Below, in pieces: positions 22,131 through 34,604 of a stretch of DNA of 64,000 nucleotides (position 1 is the first letter of the stretch; each line of letters opens with the position of its first letter). A model generated the notes under the pieces. It ran no database searches. It was not told the origin of the DNA and saw only the letters and a program-made list of their open reading frames with translations. Origin of the DNA: Vanilla planifolia (taxonomy: Eukaryota; Streptophyta; Magnoliopsida; Asparagales; Orchidaceae). The stretch spans positions 1,473,487 through 1,537,486 of the forward strand of contig JAIUJO010000084.1 of the NCBI GenBank assembly GCA_023846275.1. Reading direction: 5' to 3'. The position numbers and the translations under genes were made by a program.

Positions 22131-23450
22131 TAGAAAATGGTTAAATCATGGATGCTTATGCCTCCCTCTTTCGATAGGGTGGCATTTCTCAAATCTGCAT
22201 AACGTATAGCATGGCTCTTGCTTGCCCCACACCATATGTAGTTTCTAAAATGTTTTTCCAATTCATTTAAAAGTTCACTTGGCACTACATAATCGCTCAA
22301 AAAAAAATTGGGAATATCTAATAGTAACACATTGATCATGTAAAGTCTACCTGAAAATGGAAGGGGCTTGATTCTCCATCTTGCAAATTGCTCTTCCACT
22401 CTTTGGATAATAAATTTAAGCTCCTCTTTTTTCAACAAATTTGTTGAATTAGGGACTCCTAGGTAATTAAGTTTCCTCACGTAGGCCTTGTTGATTACCA
22501 TAAGCACATCCTTAGATGTTGAGGAGTGCATAAGGGTTGCTATTTCTTAGGCTAGGAAAATGTTGTTAGAGATGGTTCTGCCTAGCACACATGCACCTTG
22601 CACCTAAGCACAAGCCCTTGTAATACTTTCTTCAATCTATCCTCCAAAATCATTACCATGATTTTGTAAATTACATTACATAAGCTTGTTGGCCTAAACT
22701 GATCTGGTATATCTGCACCCATATTTTTGGAATGAACATAACAGGAGTGTCCTTCCACACTTTTAGCATGAGACTGTCTTGGAAGAATTGCAATGCTGCT
22801 TTAATAATGTCACCTTATGCGATTGCGTAGTACCCATAGAAAACTTCTATAGTGATTTCATGCATCCCAAGTGCCTAATTCTTCCTTATTGTTCTGACAA
22901 CACATAGAACTTCCTCCTTGATAACCTACATGATAAGAAAACCTAGATGTTCCCTGTCAATGCATCTGTATGGTTAGAAGTATTGTGGAGGGTAGTAAAC
23001 ATCCTTATTGCACCACTTTTTAGTAAAGAGATTAATCATTAAGCACTTAATTTGATTTGTAGAGCGAACTAAAACACACCTATCATCCTTTAATTGATAC
23101 GTTTGCTTGTCCCTACTTATAGATGTTGCTGTAGCCTAAAAAAATCTTATATTATGATCTCCCAGTTGAGCCCATTAAACCTTGGCATGCTGCCACCACC
23201 ACCTCTCATGAAGTGCAACTGCCCTATGAAAATAGATAGCAAGTTACCCAAGTTGAATGTGCTGCTACTTAGTGAAATCCCTATTAGACTCCTTGAGTTG
23301 TAGTTCCTGAATTTCCTTCTCAAGTTGGTAGTTCCTGCTAATGAAGTTTCCTATTTTCATCCTATTGCACCTCCTCAAAGCAAGTAAAGATCTATAAAAT
23401 TTCATAAATAAGTCCTCTATGAGATTATCTCTAATCAATCTGTTCCACAC
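22130..23450 (-). pseudogene. LINE relic 2: reverse transcriptase with internal deletion
   Basis: The minus strand gives the linker segment before the reverse transcriptase (23450-23265, ending YQLEKEIQELQ). The fingers follow near 22700-22620 (FRPTSLCNVIYKIMVMIL, the classic FRPISLCNVIYKI). The frame 22531-22130 comes next. It opens with a palm-like segment, KDVLMVINKAY, and passes directly at about 22480 to RKLNYLGVPNST, which normally lies beyond the YxDD box. The thumb, WRIKPLPFSGRLYMINVLLL, is well kept. The stretch normally holding the catalytic YxDD, roughly 150-200 residues, is absent. The copy could not reverse-transcribe even without its stops. Confidence 0.85.
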
Positions 23451-24260
23451 CTTCTATATAATTCCCATAATCTGAGGAAAAGCAAGCCAAAAACTCCCTA
23501 ATTAATTTCTTCTTTCAATGACCATATCCAACTACACACCCTTCTCAGTAAGCAATAAGAATTGGTTTGATCCCATGCATGACAAATGAGATACAATAGT
23601 TTTAGGAAAGATTTGGATCCCCTCTTGATTCATTAAATCCCTATCTAGTCTCTAAAAGATTCTGGTGCTCCCTTCCTTCCTATTGAATCAAGTATATATA
23701 TTACCAACAATTCCTAAGTCCATCCAGTCAAGCTTCTACATAATCATAGAAAATTCTTATTAACTAAAACTACACTTAAACATCTTTCCCCTTTTTTTCT
23801 TCTGCAACATAAGGACATTAAAATCCCCCACAACAAGCATTGGTAAACCTCTTTTAGCCACATCTCTAAGGATTTTTGACATAGCTCTTTGAGTAGTAAG
23901 AACCTTGGAGGCAAAAACTAGACAACACTACCATATTTTGGCTAAAACTACCTTTACATGCATCAAAACAACATTTGGAAAACATTTGATAACATGGAGA
24001 ACCACCTAGCACCTCCAAAGAACAACAATGCCTCTAGACATTCCCATTAAGGGTTGCACCACAAATTCTTAGTCCCTGTCAAGTAGCAAACTAGTATCTT
24101 GTCAACTAAAATTCTCTACTTTAGTCTCCGCAAGTGCCACCACTATAATATTATGTAATCTGAATATACATTCCAAGTAGACCCTTGATTTCTTCGTCCA
24201 TTATTGCCCTCGTAATCCAGACTACAATTTTGATAATTCTTTTTAAATTGAGTGGCCCTC
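23450..24260 (-). pseudogene. LINE relic 2: endonuclease domain
   Basis: On the minus strand, the N-terminal part near 24240-24200 reads LKRIIKIVVWITRAIMDEE (usual form K-I-I-x-W-N-x-R-G-L). The catalytic glutamate segment is VVALAETKVENF (glutamate codon at 24126-24128). The C-terminal SDH motif is changed to S-N-Q in HLSCMGSNQFLLL (codons at 23562-23570), so catalytic residues are lost. It is homologous in position and sequence to the endonuclease of LINE relic 1, where SDH is still intact. Confidence 0.8.
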
Positions 24261-24309
24261 TAATTCCCATCTCTTTTTGTTTTACCAACATGCCCTGCAT
24301 TTCTGGCAA

Positions 24310-25770
24310 CCTATACATACACATACAACCCATGGTAGCGACACTATTACCATAACTACCTCTTATGTCTACATTAGCCCTGGTGCTTAATTGGTTGCCA
24401 TCATACCCCATCTTACTAAAGCAGTAATTTAGAAACCTATCATGGATAGAAAACAATTTCTTGCAATCATCTTAAAAGCAATAATCCATGTAATTGCCAA
24501 CCCTAATAGCTCCCAATGTATAGCAGATCATTACAACATTCACATCTAAGCACAACTAGATTTTGCAACTACCACCTCTTACCATCAATATACCAATTTT
24601 AGCATTCTATTTTTTTAGTGTTGTTTAGCCAACATTGCACCCCATTGTAGTCACCAAGATCCCCTCATTAATAGTTCTTAAGCACAAATGCTTAATATTC
24701 TTCCCCCTCCAACTATAGCCACATAATTGAGTTTTCATTAGTTGTATGCAACCCCTCATCAAGACATCAATCAACTAGTAGCCTTTGAGCAAAGCTACCT
24801 CATTACCTCGTAGTTGGTAGTAGTTTGTAGCATTGAAAAAAATCTTCTATACATTTCTATAGATTTTCTTCATAGAATACTAAGTAGTTGAGCATTCATA
24901 CTTTACTTCCCAGTAGATACTCGTAAAGAACTCCAAGAACTTATTAAAACAATAGCATAGCTAAAATACTACAGCATCCAAGCAATGGATCTCCCAAAAT
25001 ATTAACTAACCATGCATATAATTGTAAATTTTATAGCCCACATATAGCATCTCAGGGTAGCCTCAATTTCACCATAATACATATTGTGTTTACACCAGCC
25101 TTAGTGCTTAATTGGTTGCATTCATACCTCCTCCAACGATAGCAACAGTTATGAAACCTGTCATAGTTTTAAAACAATTCCATGTTGAGAACAAAAGAGC
25201 AAATCTTTGCAATTGCCAACCCTAATAGCTCCTAATGTGTAGCATTTTATAATAGCTTTAACATGCTAGCACAACAAGAAATTGTAACTAGCACATCTTA
25301 CCTACCATCTATAAAGTAATTTTAGCATTCTATTTTTTTTGTGTTGTTTAGCCAATATTATCCCTTAATGCGTCATAAAGATCACCTTCAGAACAATTTA
25401 CCATAGCATTTAAGGACCACTACATAGATTTTTTTCCCCTCAAGCTATAGCCACATAGTTTAGTTTTCAATAGATGTATATGCACCATCTTCAAAATAGT
25501 AATCAAGTAGCTACCTTTAAGTATAATTGTCTCATTACCATCCTGTTTGTAGTACAATGGAGGAGTAAAAACAAGCTTCCATGAACTCTTATAAATTTTC
25601 TTCATACGATGCTTAATAGTTGAGCAATCAAACATTGTTTCCCTACAGATCCTTCCCAAGCACTCCCAAAACTCTTTTCTATAGTAGCATAGTTGAAATA
25701 TTATTGTATCCATGCAATGGATTTCCCAATTTCCCAGCTAACCAAGCTTATATTTTACCATGATTTTGCA
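24310..25770 (-). repeat. 0.72-kb tandem duplication inside LINE relic 2
   Basis: Two direct copies lie side by side. GTGCTTAATTGGTTGC occurs at about 24383 and 25104, AATTGCCAACCCTAATAGCT at about 24492 and 25211, AGCATTCTATTTTTTT near 24601 and 25325, and AGCCACATA near 24717 and 25448. The offset is 719-731 bp. The copies have diverged and differ by small indels. On the minus strand each copy carries a short frame, for example 25713-25420, that I do not recognise. The duplication lies between ORF1 and ORF2, the same interval that holds repeats in LINE relic 1. Confidence 0.85.
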
Positions 25771-27591
25771 GCCCCTGTATTGCATGTGAGAGGATGCCCC
25801 AACAGCATAAGCAACTCTAAGAGACTTCATGAGAAGGAGAACCTCTAGGCATACATCCTTCCTCCTGAGAGTCCAACTTAATGGCTTCTTCATTAACACT
25901 ATCATCCAGTTACCCCACATTTTCATCTGTTACCCTACTTCATAACTCGTTATTGATTTCTTTTTGACTCAGCCCCACTCGCATTAGGATGCTACCCAGC
26001 TAGAATCTTTGGAGTCCACACTCTCCGTAATGGTTTCCTACCTCATGATTTAGAGGCACTCCTACCTTGCTAGTGTGTTTCCCACTTCTTGCTCTATTTC
26101 AAGGCATGTTAACCTCCCTTTGGCTATTAGCTTCACCTCTAGTAATTAGTTCTCTTTGTTATCCTACCAAAGCAACCCTCTTCTTCCTTCGTTGCACCAG
26201 CATCCAAGGGCTTAAGCCTTTTTTCATTACCATGTCATCCTTAAATTGTTCCTACTATTCTTTGGTGTAGTGACACACACTTTCATTTCATACTACCTTT
26301 AACTTTATTCTCGTTAGCTATACTTGGCAATTCAACACCTGTCTTGCAAAGAGAGCATTCCATGGTGTAATAGCTAACATGACCACACAAGAAGGAGATA
26401 TAGGAGAGGCCCTCATATTCAAATGTTTAAAAGTTCTCCCCATGTGCTCACTTAGCCACATTCCTAACTTTATTTGTTTGGATAAGATAATTCTCATAAT
26501 GACCCATGCATATGAAGATGTTTGCAGGTTGGTTGTGCACCCATCAAGTAGAATTAGATCCCTAATTGCCTTTATAGTCCACAAAATATTTTATGTATCC
26601 CAATATAGCAATGGAAGCATGAGAACTCTTACCAACATAGGGTGCACATAATGTCCTTTGAATCGAACCTAAAATTTAGGGTCAACACATCTAGCCCTAT
26701 AATATGTACAACTTGCCATGGTCACCCAAGCCACACAGCATTCCTATCCTCTAATGATTAGAATTATAAATAGAAATAGTCTGACGACATATCTAAAATT
26801 CTAAAGCCAGTGAATTGGCCCCATCTTCTTTGTAAGACTCTCATGATGATATAAAAAAGAAGGTTGCTGCCATATATTCTGCACACAAGATCATGCTCTT
26901 GGAACTCCATATTCCTATTACATCTAGAAATAGACATAGTGGGGATCTCATCTTGAACAATGAAATTAACCTCCTTGGGAGTTCTATCTTTCACATCAAC
27001 ATATTGAGGCCTTCCAGTAGCCCCTATGTCTATTATCCTAGCTTTCTTCTCTACTAAATGTGTATATATGAAGCTCACCTTGTTTGGAATTTCTTTGTTT
27101 CCTCCACCATCATAAACAACTTGTTGTACAAAATGTTGCTGGCCTTTAATCAATATTTTAGCTTGCTAAAATTTATTTACACTTCCACCACTTTCATATT
27201 CTTCATCATTCCTTAGGATAATGTTGTTTCCAACCCTAGTATTCCTTGTTGGACATTTAGTACATTCTAGCTAAGATGCCTCAAACTTTTCGATACCTAT
27301 TGCATTTTTTTGGCCACTGATTGGAATTCTTCCAATTGTATTGATACTTGCATTAATCTCTCCATCATAAAAAACTAATTGTGTACCCAATTCATTTGAA
27401 ATAGAATTTTTTGTTGTATCACTTCCATTCAGCTCAAGATTATTCTCACCATCTAGTGCTAAAACTACTAGTGCAATACTCCAATTCCCAGATTCTACAT
27501 TTTGGCTGCAATCATTAGTAAACAACAATTGAGTTGATTGAGTAGAGCCTTTAATTTTCTTATTGCACTTATGTCCTTTTCTTCCAGCCAT
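25771..27591 (-). pseudogene. LINE relic 2 ORF1 (DUF4283 and zinc-knuckle RNA-binding protein), broken
   Basis: The minus-strand start at 27591 (MAGRKGHKCNKK) fits the family ORF1. 27153-26764 carries the DUF4283-like core RNMEFQEHDLVCRIYGSNLL, then WGQFTGFRILDMSS, matching relic 1 at 9800-9640. At 26419-26345 one frame reads YEGLSYISFLCGHVSYYTME then C, a zf-CCHC4-like knuckle that retains C, H and the last C but has lost the first C. Several frame changes break the protein. The segment 26340-25771 is the expected C-terminal part and has no clear motif. Confidence 0.78.
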
Positions 27592-28675
27592 CACATGCAA
27601 TACAATCTCAATCTGTAGCACTTAGAGCAAGTTACTAACTAGCCATTTAGCAATATAACATTCAAACAAAAAATTATAGATGCAAAATTACCAAAAGAAG
27701 TAATTCCAATAGTAATATCAGCAAACGTCAAGAATACAAAAAACTAATAATCACTTTTTGCCCTTCTAGCAATGTACAGTTAGCAAATATGCTTATAACC
27801 AAATTCATTAGTAGCTTTGCAAATTTAATAACCAACAAATTTGCATACACAAAAGAATTTTAGAGATAAAATTCTTCACAACAATTTATTAGCATACAAC
27901 GAGCATGTAGCACACCTATTTGAGCTATTGAATCTCAGAGAACAATTCACATGAACATCAGATAAATGTAGCACACATAGCAAACAAATCTAATTGGCCC
28001 TACTATAGTGAGCCACTCCAAACAATTCACTAGTAATTTACAACTTCCATAGCCAATTTGCATTCACACAATAGTAGCTAAAAATAATTGGAACATATAA
28101 TATAGAATTGAATTGAGAATACCTTGTTATCAATAAATATGAATAGAAGTAGTTGATTTCAACACAAGTAGAAATATTCACGTAATTGGTTTAAGCAAGA
28201 TCCATATGCAATTCACACTTTAAAGTAGGGAAAGAACAATTCACACTTCACAGTGTTCAATTGACCTCAACATCAAGTAGGAGGATGATTTAATTAAGAA
28301 TTAGTTTAGTTACTCACCTCCTATAACTATTACCATAATAAATCATCATTTCATTATTTTGGTAGTTCTTGATGATATAGCAAATTCAATTGGAGTTCCA
28401 GCAATAAGAAATTCAAAGCTACACTAATTCTTTTTACTCCAGTATGCAGCACCATCAAATTTGCCAATTCCCATCATCAATCTAAAATTTCCCTTTCATC
28501 TAGAACTCGTGCCAGCCAACGCAACTGCCTCCACAATATAGCACTGCCAAAAACACCCATGATAAGCTCATATGGCACGAAGGTCTTGCCACATCACACC
28601 CACAGCTTGGCGTCGCCACCATTGCCATGCGGAACCCACCGTTTGTCTTTCTATCACTGGGAATTTTGAATCTTC
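27592..28675 (-). other. 5' UTR of LINE relic 2
   Basis: This is the long AT-rich leader before ORF1 on the minus strand, matching 10503-11364. Shared ordered blocks include CTCACCTCCTATAACTATTA near 28315 (10816 in relic 1), CAGCACCATCAAATTTG-like sequence near 28448 and GGCACGAAGGTC near 28575. The element ends near 28675, where GGGAATTTTGAATC corresponds to the GAGAATTTTAAG end of relic 1. Confidence 0.65.
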
Positions 28676-28679
28676 CTTG

Positions 28680-31600
28680 ATATTTTTATTTTTTATTCTT
28701 TAATGTTTTGGGAAATTTTATGGGACACTTTATTTCACATTTGAATTGATGATCAAAGATTTTAAGCTTGATCTCCTTACTCTCTTGAATTGTAACATTC
28801 CTATGTAGTTTATCTCATTTCTTCAAATATTTCGTTTTAATTTTATTATATGTCTTTAAAACTCTAATTCTATTCTCAGGTAATCTTTTAATGTCTTTAA
28901 TTTTATTGTATTAAATGCTTCAATTCATTAACTTGAGCTTAAACATATATTCACTTAATTATTAACATAATATCTTTTTTATTTTTTATGATTATTTAAT
29001 TTGTTATATTATACTAATTTGAAACAGGATCTGATTGAGACAAAACAAACAACACTGCATCTGTCTAAAATTTTTATATCTAATTAAATATTTGTTTCTT
29101 CTATTCTAAATATTTTATTTTTTTGGGTTTTGGAAGGAATTATAGGACATTTTGATTCTTACCTTATTTAACGATATGGGTTACCACATTAAATCACCTT
29201 CATACCTTGGAAAGAAACTTTCCCAAATAATTTATCAATTTCTTCAAAAACTTCACTTTGGATTTCTTATATTATATTAGTTAAATTTATCTCATTTCAT
29301 CTTTAATACAAATTACTTAATGTTACTATTATTTGTGCTTGTTTGCTTTTTAATTTATGATAATGCCAAACCATGTCAAATAGTGATGACACAAACATCT
29401 TTAAACTCATTTGAATTAGCACTATCCTATCATATATTCATTTTTTTATATTTAATTTATTTTTAATTTTTAATTCTTTGGAATGCTTTGTTATGAAATT
29501 ATAAAATAAATGAATTGATCATCGAGGATGTTATGCTCCATCTCTTTTGTATCTCAGAATGCAATTCTCTAGTGTAAGTTTTCAAATTTTTCAAATTTTT
29601 TCATTGATATGGTTATATTTCAATATAACTCTCATTATCTTCTCATCTCATATTCATATTTCTTCAAATTTTGTTATTTTGCTTTGCTTCAAATTATCTA
29701 ATTAAATCTTTAATAAATATCCACTTTATGTTGAAAAAATAATTTATCACTACTTATGTTTACTTAATTTTATTAATATGTGGTAATTTCATATCAATTT
29801 TGTTTGGGATGAATCAAATGTTGTTGCACTCAACTCAATGAGCTCTATCTAAATAAAGATTTATTTTTATATATTTGAATATTTTGTTACACAAGATTTT
29901 TACATATTTTATGAGGCTTTTTTATTCATAGCTAATTTGATAATCCAGGATTTTAACTCAATCTCTTTAATATATTTTAGTTTAGTTTTACTATAATATT
30001 TATCTATTTTTCTTCAATTCTTTTGGTTTTATTTGGTTAATTAAAATGAAACTCATGTTCTCCTCTTATCACATCTCTTTATTGCTTTCATGTGGTTATA
30101 TTACACTTATTCAATTGTTCTTATTTTAGCTTTATCGTATGTCAACTTAATATTAAAATATTAATTATTACATCTTTTATTCATAGCCCATTTGATGATC
30201 TCCTTAATATCATGGTGTGTAATGTTTTCAAACAATTTATCACAAATATTTATATTTTGCTTTGATTTGATTACATTCAAATGCATTTCTAAATAGCTCT
30301 CATGTGACATCTATATTAATTTCAAATGAGTTTCGATTGAGAGCAAATAAGTGTCGTTAAACTTATCTCATTGGGCTCTATTAAATTTGAATTTTTTTTA
30401 TTATTTTAAGATAATTTAATTCTATTTTTTTGATATATTTTAAGAGATATTTTAATTCAAGCATGATTTGATAATTAAGAATATTACACTCAATCAACTC
30501 AGTATGTTGGAAGGTAGTTATTACATTAGATTTTACCTAAGTTATTCAAATTTTTTTGTTTCATTTTATTATGTTATATTCTAATGCAAACTTCTCTCTT
30601 ATTTAGCCTTTACATCACTTTGCTTTTGTTATGTTATATTATAATTTATGTTAGTCTTCTTTGGTAATTCACTTTACTCAAAATGGTGCCTAATAGAGTT
30701 CAAGAAAACATCATTACATTCATCATGACAAACATTGTTAAGATAACTGTTCATTTTTATATTTCTAAATATTTTTTTTCTTGAATTTTGGCACCATTTC
30801 TAGGAATTGTGATTCATACCTAGTTTAACATTTAAAGATGTTACTAGCCATTTCCTTAATATCTTAGAATGTATGAATTTTTTACAACTTATCTCAATTA
30901 TTCAATTTTGCTTCATTTGGGTATATTATAAGGTATAGGTAAGTCCCTCCTTCTTTATCCTTTACATCACTTTGATTTGGTTATATTTTCTTATTGTTTA
31001 TCATTAATTACTTTGGTGACGGGCATTAAATGGAAGCAAGTTTTTATCAAGATGAAACAAACTCATCTAAACACACTTTCTCTAATTGAATATTAATTAT
31101 AATAATTTAAAAGATTAATTTTCTAGGTTTTCTTGATATTTTATTAGAATTTTTTATTTGTACTATATTTGATGTTTAGGAATGTTAAGTATAATCTAAT
31201 TAGTATATTTGAATGCAATTTTTATGTAAACTTTGTCATATTTTCTTAAAAGTTTTTCTTTGAATTGATTGTATTACTAAGTAATTGTACAATCTTATCA
31301 CACTACCTATATATAGCATTAATTTGGTTATATTGTAAAAACTCATTTTTTCTTATTTAAGCCTCAATATATTTTTAATTTTTATTGAAATTTTAATTTA
31401 TTATAATTCAAGCTTATTTATATTAGTAATTTATAGTATTTCCAAACTATGTTTAATCAATAGTAAACAAATGTCATTCAGCACATCTCCATGAGCTTTA
31501 TTTAATTAATAATCATTTGAAAATTTCAAAAAAATTCCTTTTGTAGTGCTTTGGTATATTTTTGGAGGCATTTCAAATCATATTTTGTTAGACGATCTTA

Positions 31601-34580
31601 AATCTCACACATGACACCTTAGTCTTTTCGAATGCCAAATTTTTATATAATTGTTTTCATTTCTTTAATTGTTTTATTTTCACTTGGTTATATTACATTA
31701 TAATGATAAATATACTCATTTATGACCATTATATTACTTTTATTTTGTTACCTTATATCATTTTAATTTATCTTATTTTATCTTTGATAATTATTTTCTT
31801 AATATTACAACAATAGTTTACTATTATTTAAGCTTGTTTTGCTATATTAATTCATATTAACTCAAAATGAGGTCCGATCAAATCAAAACAATGGTCATTT
31901 GACTCATCTTAATTAATAATAGAGAATGTTACATTCAATCTCGTTAGTATTTTCTAATGGAACGTTTTGGATAATTTATCTTATTTTTTTAAATCTTTTA
32001 ATTTGATTTGGTTATTCTACTATGAAACTCTAAACATCCTCTTCTGTGATCATTTCACAATGTTGAATTGTCATGTAAGATTACTTAATAATTTATGTCT
32101 AAATAAGCTTGTTAGTTTTGGCAATTCAAAATAATTCCAAATGAGGTTTGATTGAGATGAACAAATGTCATTTGAAATGTATTAACTTACTCAATTAAAT
32201 GAAATATTTATTTTATATTTTTAAATATGTTTTTAGGATTTTTCCTCATGTTGTCATTCATTTTAATTCAAACTTAATTTAATGATCAAGATGTTACACA
32301 TGATTTTCTTACTATCTTTGAAACCAAATTGTTCATACAACTTATCTCAATTATTCAAATAATTCGAAATGAATAGCTAATATTATAGTACAACTCTAAA
32401 CCTCATCTCATTTAACCTTTATATTAGTTTCAATTGGTTATATTATATTATTATTTATGCTTACTTACAATGCTAATTTATTGTATTCTAAAATGAGGTT
32501 TAATTGAGATGAAAAAATTATCATTGAACTCGTTTCCATTAATTTTATCAAGTAAATATTCGTTTTAATAGTTTTAAAAATTTTATTTTCAAAGATTTTT
32601 GCAAGCTTTAAGGGTTATTTCAATTCATACCTAATTTTATAATTAAGGACATTTGTACATAAACCACTAAGTGTCTTTGAAACTTTCTCATTCTAACCTT
32701 TTTATATTTTTACTTAATATTAAAAAAATAAATTCTTTAATATTTTTGCTTATTTACTTTTGTAATATTCCAATTGGGCTTCAATCAAGATGAAATAGAA
32801 GCAACTTGATTGATATTAATTAGCTAAAGTTAATTAAATATTCATTTTGGTATTTATAAAAGTTAAATTTTGTTGAGTTTTGGAACCATTTCTTAGGAAT
32901 TTATAATTTTACAAGCTTTGATGATCAATGATGTTTCACTATATCTCTTTTGTGTTTTAGAATTCAACTTTTCCAAAAAATTTGTCATTTTTTCACACTT
33001 TTTCTTAAGATTTTGTTGTGTTAAAAAGCAATCTAAATCTACTCTCATGTGACTTTTACTCCACATTAGTTTTGGTATATTATATAATTCTTTATGCTTA
33101 ATTACTTTGTTAAGTTGCAATAATTCTAAGCTAGATTTGATCTAGATAGAACAAATGTCATTAGAGTAGTCTCTATATTTTGGACATAATTAAATTTTCA
33201 TTTGTACATGTTTAAATAGTTTAATTCATTGGATTTATGCATATGTTAAGAGATCATTCAATTCATACCATATTTGATGATTAAAGATGTTGCACTTGAT
33301 CTCCCTTTTATCTTGGAATATAACTTTCCCATAAAATTTATCTCATTTATTTAATTTTTTATTTCTATTTATCATGTTATAATATAACCTTAAATCTCCT
33401 CAAATGCGACATTTCCAAGTGTGTTTTTCTTATTGTAATATGTTATTTCAATGTATCAAATTTTAACTTTAATATATATATATAATTGTAAAATAATAAT
33501 TTGGAATTATATATGTTTTTTTAGTAGTTGATAATATTTTCAAACAAAGCTCGATTGAGAGTTAACTATTGTTGAGGTTGTCTCTACGAGCTTTATCAAT
33601 TAATTGTTCATTATTACATTTTTATATATTTTATTTTTATTAGTTTTTATTTGTTTTACCTGACATTTTGATTTGTATCTAATTTGACAACTGTCGATCT
33701 TTTGCTTGAGCTTCTTGGTATCCATGTGTGGAACACTCTAAAACATTTTATACCATTTCTTCAATTTTTTTCTTGAGTTGGTTATATTACTATTTAACTC
33801 TAAATCTTATCTCATGACATCACATCATTTTGTCATCATACATACCTTTTATTTATCTCATTTTAGTTTTGATGCTATTTACTTCATAACAAAATGATAA
33901 TTTGTTTTTATTTATGCTTATTTATGGATGTCATTCGTGGTAGGTTCAAACTAAGTTTGATTGAGAGAGAACTAATGTCGTTGGGCATCACTTAGTGATC
34001 TATGTGGAATTGAATATCCATTTTTATAATGTTAAACATTCTTTTAGTGATTTTTGCACATTTTTTGAGGCATTTCAATTTGCACCTCTTCTGATGAATG
34101 AGTAAGTTACATGCGATCTTCTTAGAATTTTAGAATGCAACTTTCTTATATGATTTATATTATTTTTTAAACTTTATTTATTTGATATGGTGATACTGTT
34201 ATGTAACTTTAAATCTTTTCTTGAGTAATCTTTATTATATAACTAATCAACATTAAAGTAACGATTTATTATTATTCATTATTATTAACACTGATAATTC
34301 ATTGAAATTCAACATGAACACCAATATAAATAAAATATTATTCATTAAGCTTATCCTAGCATGCTTTATGCAACTCAATAACAATTTTATATTTTTTAAA
34401 ATTTTAGTTTCTTATATTTATGCAAACTTTGTGAATCATTCAGAACATTAGAATGTAACATTTTTGAATAATTTTTCTTATTTATTTAAAATTTTCACTT
34501 TTATTTTATTATAATATATTGGAACTCTAAATCCCCTTTCTTGTGATATTTACATACTTTTAGTTTGGTTATGTGACATC
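28680..34580. repeat. AT-rich satellite-like array, about 15 diverged copies
   Basis: Reading the plus strand, a block order recurs: TTTGATGATCAAAGATGTTA, CTCAATCTCCTTAGTATCTT, AGAATGCAACTTT, TTATCTCATTTCTTCAAAT, GGTTATATTATAATGTAAC, TGATTGAGATGAAACAAATG then TCATT, a GAGCTCTATTTAATTAAAT box, and a TTTTGG..ATTTTATGGGACATTT end. The GAGATGAAACAAATG block, in variable form, lies near 29036, 29382, 29806, 30335, 30695, 31040, 31457, 31875, 32150, 32503, 32782, 33140, 33552, 33958 and 34310. Intervals are mostly 345-420 bp, with a few at 275-280 and one at 529. I do not recognise the family and no coding potential is visible. Confidence 0.8.
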
Positions 34581-34581
34581 A

Positions 34582-34604
34582 TAATGTTAATGTGGTCATA
34601 CATT
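34582..34604 (-). pseudogene. 5S rRNA relic 1, 5' end only
   Basis: AATGTTAATGTGGTCATACA aligns with the same place in relic 5 (AATGCTAGTGTGGTCACATA), the reverse complement of the 5S 5' end. The rest of the gene is missing because the satellite array joins here. Confidence 0.6.

Larger units (their letters stand above)
20571..28675 (-). mobile_element. LINE (non-LTR) retrotransposon relic 2, antisense in second 18S
   Basis: This about 8.1-kb element has all coding remnants on the minus strand in the order ORF1 (27.6-26.3 kb), a duplicated interval, then ORF2 (24.26-20.6 kb). It is the same family as relic 1, shown by the shared 5' UTR blocks, the ORF1 N-terminus and the DUF4283-like core. 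Its left end abuts 18S at about 20570. Its right end, near 28675, abuts the AT-rich satellite array instead of 18S, so the far flank was deleted or rearranged after insertion and no target-site duplication can be checked. Confidence 0.88.
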
